In this document: positions 60,447 to 64,000 of the stretch, one piece after another | Numbering within the stretch: position 1 is the first letter of the stretch | How the letters are laid out: each line of letters starts with the position of its first letter | Source: Jacaranda mimosifolia | Taxonomy: Eukaryota; Streptophyta; Magnoliopsida; Lamiales; Bignoniaceae | NCBI GenBank assembly: GCA_018894105.1 | Contig: CM032133.1 | Span: forward strand, 13,530,501-13,594,500 | DNA length: 64,000 nt | Reading direction: 5' to 3' | The notes under the pieces: generated by a model | Databases searched by the model: none | What the model saw: the letters and a program-made list of their open reading frames with translations, nothing else | What the model was told of the DNA's origin: nothing | Position numbers and translations under genes: made by a program

Positions 60447-61302
60447 GGGGCGGACACCTCCGAGGAGTGCTGCCACTTGAAGGATGAAATTCAGAAGCTA
60501 ATTCAAAGAGGATACCTGAAGGAATACGTGGCCCAGAAGATGTCCAACCTTAGAAAAAGCACACTCGGTGGAGAGAGTAAGAGTCATAGGAGGAAAGCAG
60601 GCGATTATTGGATCCTCAAGAGCATCAGCGCCAGCATGACCTTAGCAATTTTCCTAAGATCGGAGTCATCTCTATAATCTCTGGAGGGCCATCTAAAGAA
60701 GATTCCTCTAATGCAAGGAACATGATAGCTCGAGTAGCCAAGCAAGCATAAACTGCGGTTGACCTTGTTCTTAGTGTATTCGAAGTGTGTCCACCAGCAC
60801 CTTGCATCACCTTTGGAGAATAAGATGCGGAGCTCAAACTAGGAGGGCACAATGATGCCTTGGTGATCTTGGCATCCCTCGCCAACTTTTGGGTCAAGAA
60901 AATATTGGTAGACAGTGGCAATTCAGTAGATACCTTATTCCACGATGCATTCCTCTAATCAGAGTGGATAATGCTCAAATACAGAAGATCAACACCCATC
61001 TAGAGGGATTCACAGGAGGCATTGCAAAAGCAGTCGAAAAGATATGACTACCTCTTTCCTTAGGCACTCATCGGAGGAGAGTGACAAAGATGGTAAGATT
61101 TTTGGTGGTGAAGACTTTCTTTGCGTACAACGTGATCCTAGGGAGGCCAACCCTAAACTTATTTCAAGTTGAGATTTCTACATACCACTTGAAGATAATG
61201 TTTCCCGCACCAAGTGGGGTCGAAGGAGTGGTAGGGAACTTAAGAGTGGTTAGAGAATGTTATATTAGTACCCTAAGGGATATGAAGGCTCTTGCCTTCT
61301 AG
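60447..61302 (+). mobile_element. Ty3/gypsy gag-protease remnant
   Basis: On the plus strand: the end of gag (CCHLKDEIQKLIQRGYLKEY), the linker ISGGPSKEDSSNARN, then the aspartic protease region (GGHNDALVI, and [15 protein letters not shown] containing the active-site DSG) and the segment before RT (YNVILGRPTLNLF and STYHLKIMFP). Stops and frame changes separate these. It is the same family as the minus-strand copy at 42.6-44.9 kb, as the YN.ILG and STYHLKI blocks show. Reverse transcriptase does not follow; the element is truncated. Confidence 0.78.
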
Positions 61303-62344
61303 ACAGATTGAGTGAAAGGACCCCAAAAAGGACGGGGAGAAGATAAGGACAAAGGTATATTGCTGAACATCAACTTAGTGGAGGAACTAACGCCACAAGA
61401 TATGCCTGGTTATGCTTGAAATATGTTATTGATGACACATTTTGGTGATAAGTAATCCACTATGGTTTCTTTTCTACTTTATCTATCTTTAGCTCTTTAT
61501 TTCGAGCTCAAACAAAACCCACTCTCTTAGAGACAACACTAGCTTCTTGTTGATATTTCTTTAATGAATGCAAACTTCCTCATGTTCTTTATATTATTAT
61601 ACCTCTTATATAACATTAAACTTTGCAGTGTTTATAAGGAGTAGTTGACGAGCAACTTTTAGACATAAGTTCACTATGGGGCGCTTCAAGGACTAGGAAG
61701 ATACGTGGCAGTCACTAAACATAATCCCACTATAATCCACTGGGGTATGTGGTAGCTGATGTAATCCTACTGTCAGCTCCCAAAGAGGCATGTGGTAGTC
61801 ACCTTCTAAAAAAACTACCTTCGACTCTCTTTGAGAGTACGTGGCACCCTTTAAAAAAGTCCACTATCTGCTTCCCTAGGTAGTACATGGCATCCTCTAC
61901 AAAAGCTCACTATCAGCTTCCTTGAGAGTATGTGGAAACCATTCTAGAGTAAGGAATATCTTGGAGGACACCTATATAATCAAGCAAGAAAAGCCCACAT
62001 TGAATTTTTATGAAGAAGAAGGTAGCACATCTTAACATTTTGCAAATATTTAAAAAAAAAATCTCTAAGTTCAACAACTCTACATGTTGTCGTGTACTTA
62101 TTATAATGCCTCCTAGAAGACACAAAAGTATGCTCGTTTTCATTCCGATACTTAGTCTATGCTTACCTTAAGCACAGAGTTAACCTTTCTCCTTCGGATA
62201 ACTCCAATTTACGTAAGATGAACTAACACAAATGCTAAGGGGGCTCCATGTCACTCTAAGATGACTTCATCACATGCTACACTCATAGTCACTTCAACTT
62301 TGTGAATGTGTTAAAATACGTATGTCACTTTGTTAGTTAAAATT
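61303..62344. other. Retrotransposon-associated spacer with short degenerate repeats
   Basis: No gene is visible. From about 61660 to 61950 a unit of roughly 50-60 bp recurs about five times, marked by GTA(C/T)(G/A)TGG(C/T)A, then .AAAAA..C.ACTATC and AGCTTCC. It resembles LTR or untranslated sequence of Ty3/gypsy elements. Confidence 0.45.
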
Positions 62345-63082
62345 CTCTAAATTCCCGAATAACCGTTGAAGACATTGCCTCATCAACAAAGCTGACAGAA
62401 AATAATACAAACAAATCGAAAAAAAAAAAATCCCCCAACATCGGGTATCCAGCAAGCACCCCGTGCGTGCAAGCAAATGCCTAGACACCTCAGCAAGCGG
62501 GCGCCCAACAAGTGCCCGGACGCCTTAGTAGTGGCAGCCTGGCGTCCCGCGGGTGCCCCCGTGTCGAGCACCCAACTAGCGCCTCGGCATGATGCCAACA
62601 CCCAATGTTGGCATCCATGCTTGCTGCCCCATGTGGGCGCCCAAATCCAATACCTCACGGGTGCTTGTGATTTATTTTTTTCAATACTTATGATGACGTC
62701 TTTGTGTCTCTAAATTCCCGAATAACTGTTGAAGACATTGCCTCATCAACAAAGCTGATAGAAAATAATACAAACAAATCAAAAAAAAAAATCCCCCAAC
62801 ATGGGTATCCAGCAAGCGCCCCGTGGGTGCCAGCAAGTGCCCAGACACCTCAGCAAGCGGGCGCCCAGCAAGTGCCCAGACGCCTTAGTAGTGGGCACCC
62901 TGCAGGTACCTCAGCCTGGTATCCCGCAGGTGCCCCAGTGTTGAGCACTCAACTAGCGCCTCGGCATGATGCAACACCCAATGTTGGCATCCATGCTTGC
63001 TGCCCCCGTGGGCGCCCAAATCCAATGCCTCACGGGTGCTTGTGATTTATTATTTTCAATACTTATGATGACGTGTTTGTAT
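62345..63082. repeat. Tandem duplication of a GC-rich unit (about 363 and 375 bp)
   Basis: Two head-to-tail copies, 62345-62707 and 62708-63082, each start CTCTAAATTCCCGAATAAC and end near TTATGATGACGT.TTTGT. Each has an A-tract, then a GC-rich core full of GGCGCCC, GTGCCC and CAGCAAG motifs. The copies differ by scattered substitutions and small indels; the second has an extra GC-rich insertion (about 62897-62930). A start of a third copy (CTCTCATTCC) does not continue. Confidence 0.88.
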
Positions 63083-63471
63083 CTCTCATTCCTTAATTCT
63101 CAATGAATAAGTACACAAAGTCAATAAATCATACAATTGACTATGTGTTTGCATGAGCACGAAATAAATGAAAGTGCAAAAATTTCAATGGAATCAAAAG
63201 AAAGAAACACAAAGGTGCCCGGCTAGTACTTGGCCTATCAAAGTGACCATCAATGCAAAAACAAAAATGCTAAACAAATCTCTAGACACGAATCCTATTC
63301 ATTACCACTATCCTAAACTAAGTGCCTTCACTCTTGCGAAGTTGTTTCTGCTGGTTCCTCCACTTCAATCTCTGCCCCAACTTCGGGACCTTTCCCAAGT
63401 TCTCTAATAGAAGCGCTGATCAGAATAGTGGGATCCAACATTGAAAAATCCTCTTTAGGTTACTACCTTAT
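63083..63471. other. Spacer without a recognisable gene
   Basis: I see nothing definite here. The plus frame 63168-63407 is probably not coding. The stretch forms the 3' flank of the coiled-coil reading frame that follows on the minus strand. Confidence 0.5.
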
Positions 63472-64000
63472 CTAATTCAAAATACAGTGAAAATTATGAA
63501 TAATCTGCTCGTAGAATAACATCGCCTCCGCTTCGATTGCCTTAAAAAACTTATCAATATCTTTAAGTTCTTTGATAATACCTTTGCAAGTAGTATTTAT
63601 AAAGGTCTCCCCAGTATCAAAACTCATAAATTTCTCTATACTCTTCACTTCTTTCATATACTTTGCTTTCAAGTACTCGTGCTCCTTTAGTATATGGGCC
63701 AACTTCTCCTCTTTTTGTCTATGCTGCTTAACTGCCTTGGGAGCCTTTTCCTTAAGGTATTTTGCATTAGATAAGGTTATCTCTGCTTGATGGGATATCT
63801 GCTCAACCAAGTTCCACCCCTACACTAAAAAATGTAATCACGATGAAGTAGCAAAGAAAGGCAAAGATGATGAAAAGTAAATTAAAGTAATGAAGGAAAC
63901 TCATACCTAGGTGAAATCGCTAGCAGCTATCTCAATTAACTGGGAAGAGGAGAATAACTCCATTCTCTCTTGATCATACTTACACACGATACCTTGCATG
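63472..64000 (-). CDS. Coiled-coil protein, probably retrotransposon-associated (partial)
   Basis: The minus frame 63810-63472 encodes about 112 residues rich in Lys and Glu with heptad-like spacing (for example EEKLAHILKEHEYLKAKY), predicted to form a coiled coil, ending in a normal stop. Upstream on the same strand, 64000-63905 gives another stretch (MQGIVCKYDQERMELFSSSQ and onward) ending just before GTATGAG, which could be a splice donor; the two pieces may be exons of one gene entering from beyond the window edge. I recognise no enzyme. The layout recalls coiled-coil proteins carried by plant gypsy-type elements, and the neighbourhood is retrotransposon DNA. A small host gene is the alternative. 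Confidence 0.4.

Overview
The window is nuclear DNA from a flowering plant, most likely a eudicot. The signs are AT-rich intergenic DNA, split genes with long introns, plant gene families, and many nested plant transposons. I cannot name the species from the sequence. No bacterial, viral or organellar block is present except one short fragment of plastid DNA that has been copied into the nucleus.

Three intact host genes can be built. (1) A Sac-domain phosphoinositide phosphatase of the RHD4/SAC7 type lies on + at 10037-31368. It has 20 exons and 596 residues, and one intron uses a GC-AG splice pair. (2) A single-coding-exon cis-prenyltransferase (dehydrodolichyl diphosphate synthase type, 288 residues) lies on - at 31977-32843 and converges on the phosphatase gene. 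(3) A receptor-like cytoplasmic kinase of subfamily VII (414 residues, 6 exons) lies on - at 54668-59287. A broken fragment of an ARM/BTB (ARIA/ABAP1-like) gene lies at 51552-52113.

Layout. 1-1408 is AT-rich spacer. 1409-9444 is one Mutator-like (MULE) transposon with long terminal inverted repeats and a perfect 9-bp target duplication. It carries a decayed Ulp1-type cysteine protease gene, a remnant of the MULE transposase N-terminus and two tandem-repeat arrays. 9445-31368 is the phosphatase gene. Its introns are swollen by two short hAT elements, each with an 8-bp target duplication, and by a LINE 3' end. 31369-36814 holds the prenyltransferase gene and its leader. 36815-51140 is a nested retrotransposon block: a 3.1-kb solo LTR flanked by GAAAA, a second LTR-like segment, an inverted Ty3/gypsy pol remnant, and a truncated Ty1/copia element whose 3' LTR contains a roughly 340-bp plastid rrn16-trnI insertion. 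51552-59287 holds the ARM/BTB fragment and the kinase gene. 60440-64000 is another Ty3/gypsy remnant, short tandem repeats, a 370-bp GC-rich tandem duplication and a coiled-coil reading frame that runs off the window edge.

The three intact genes are not an operon or pathway. Two act on membrane lipids: phosphoinositide turnover, and the dolichol precursor needed for protein glycosylation. The third is a membrane-anchored signalling kinase. The most unusual part of the window is the protease-carrying MULE. Several insertions can be proved from their own target duplications, without any database.
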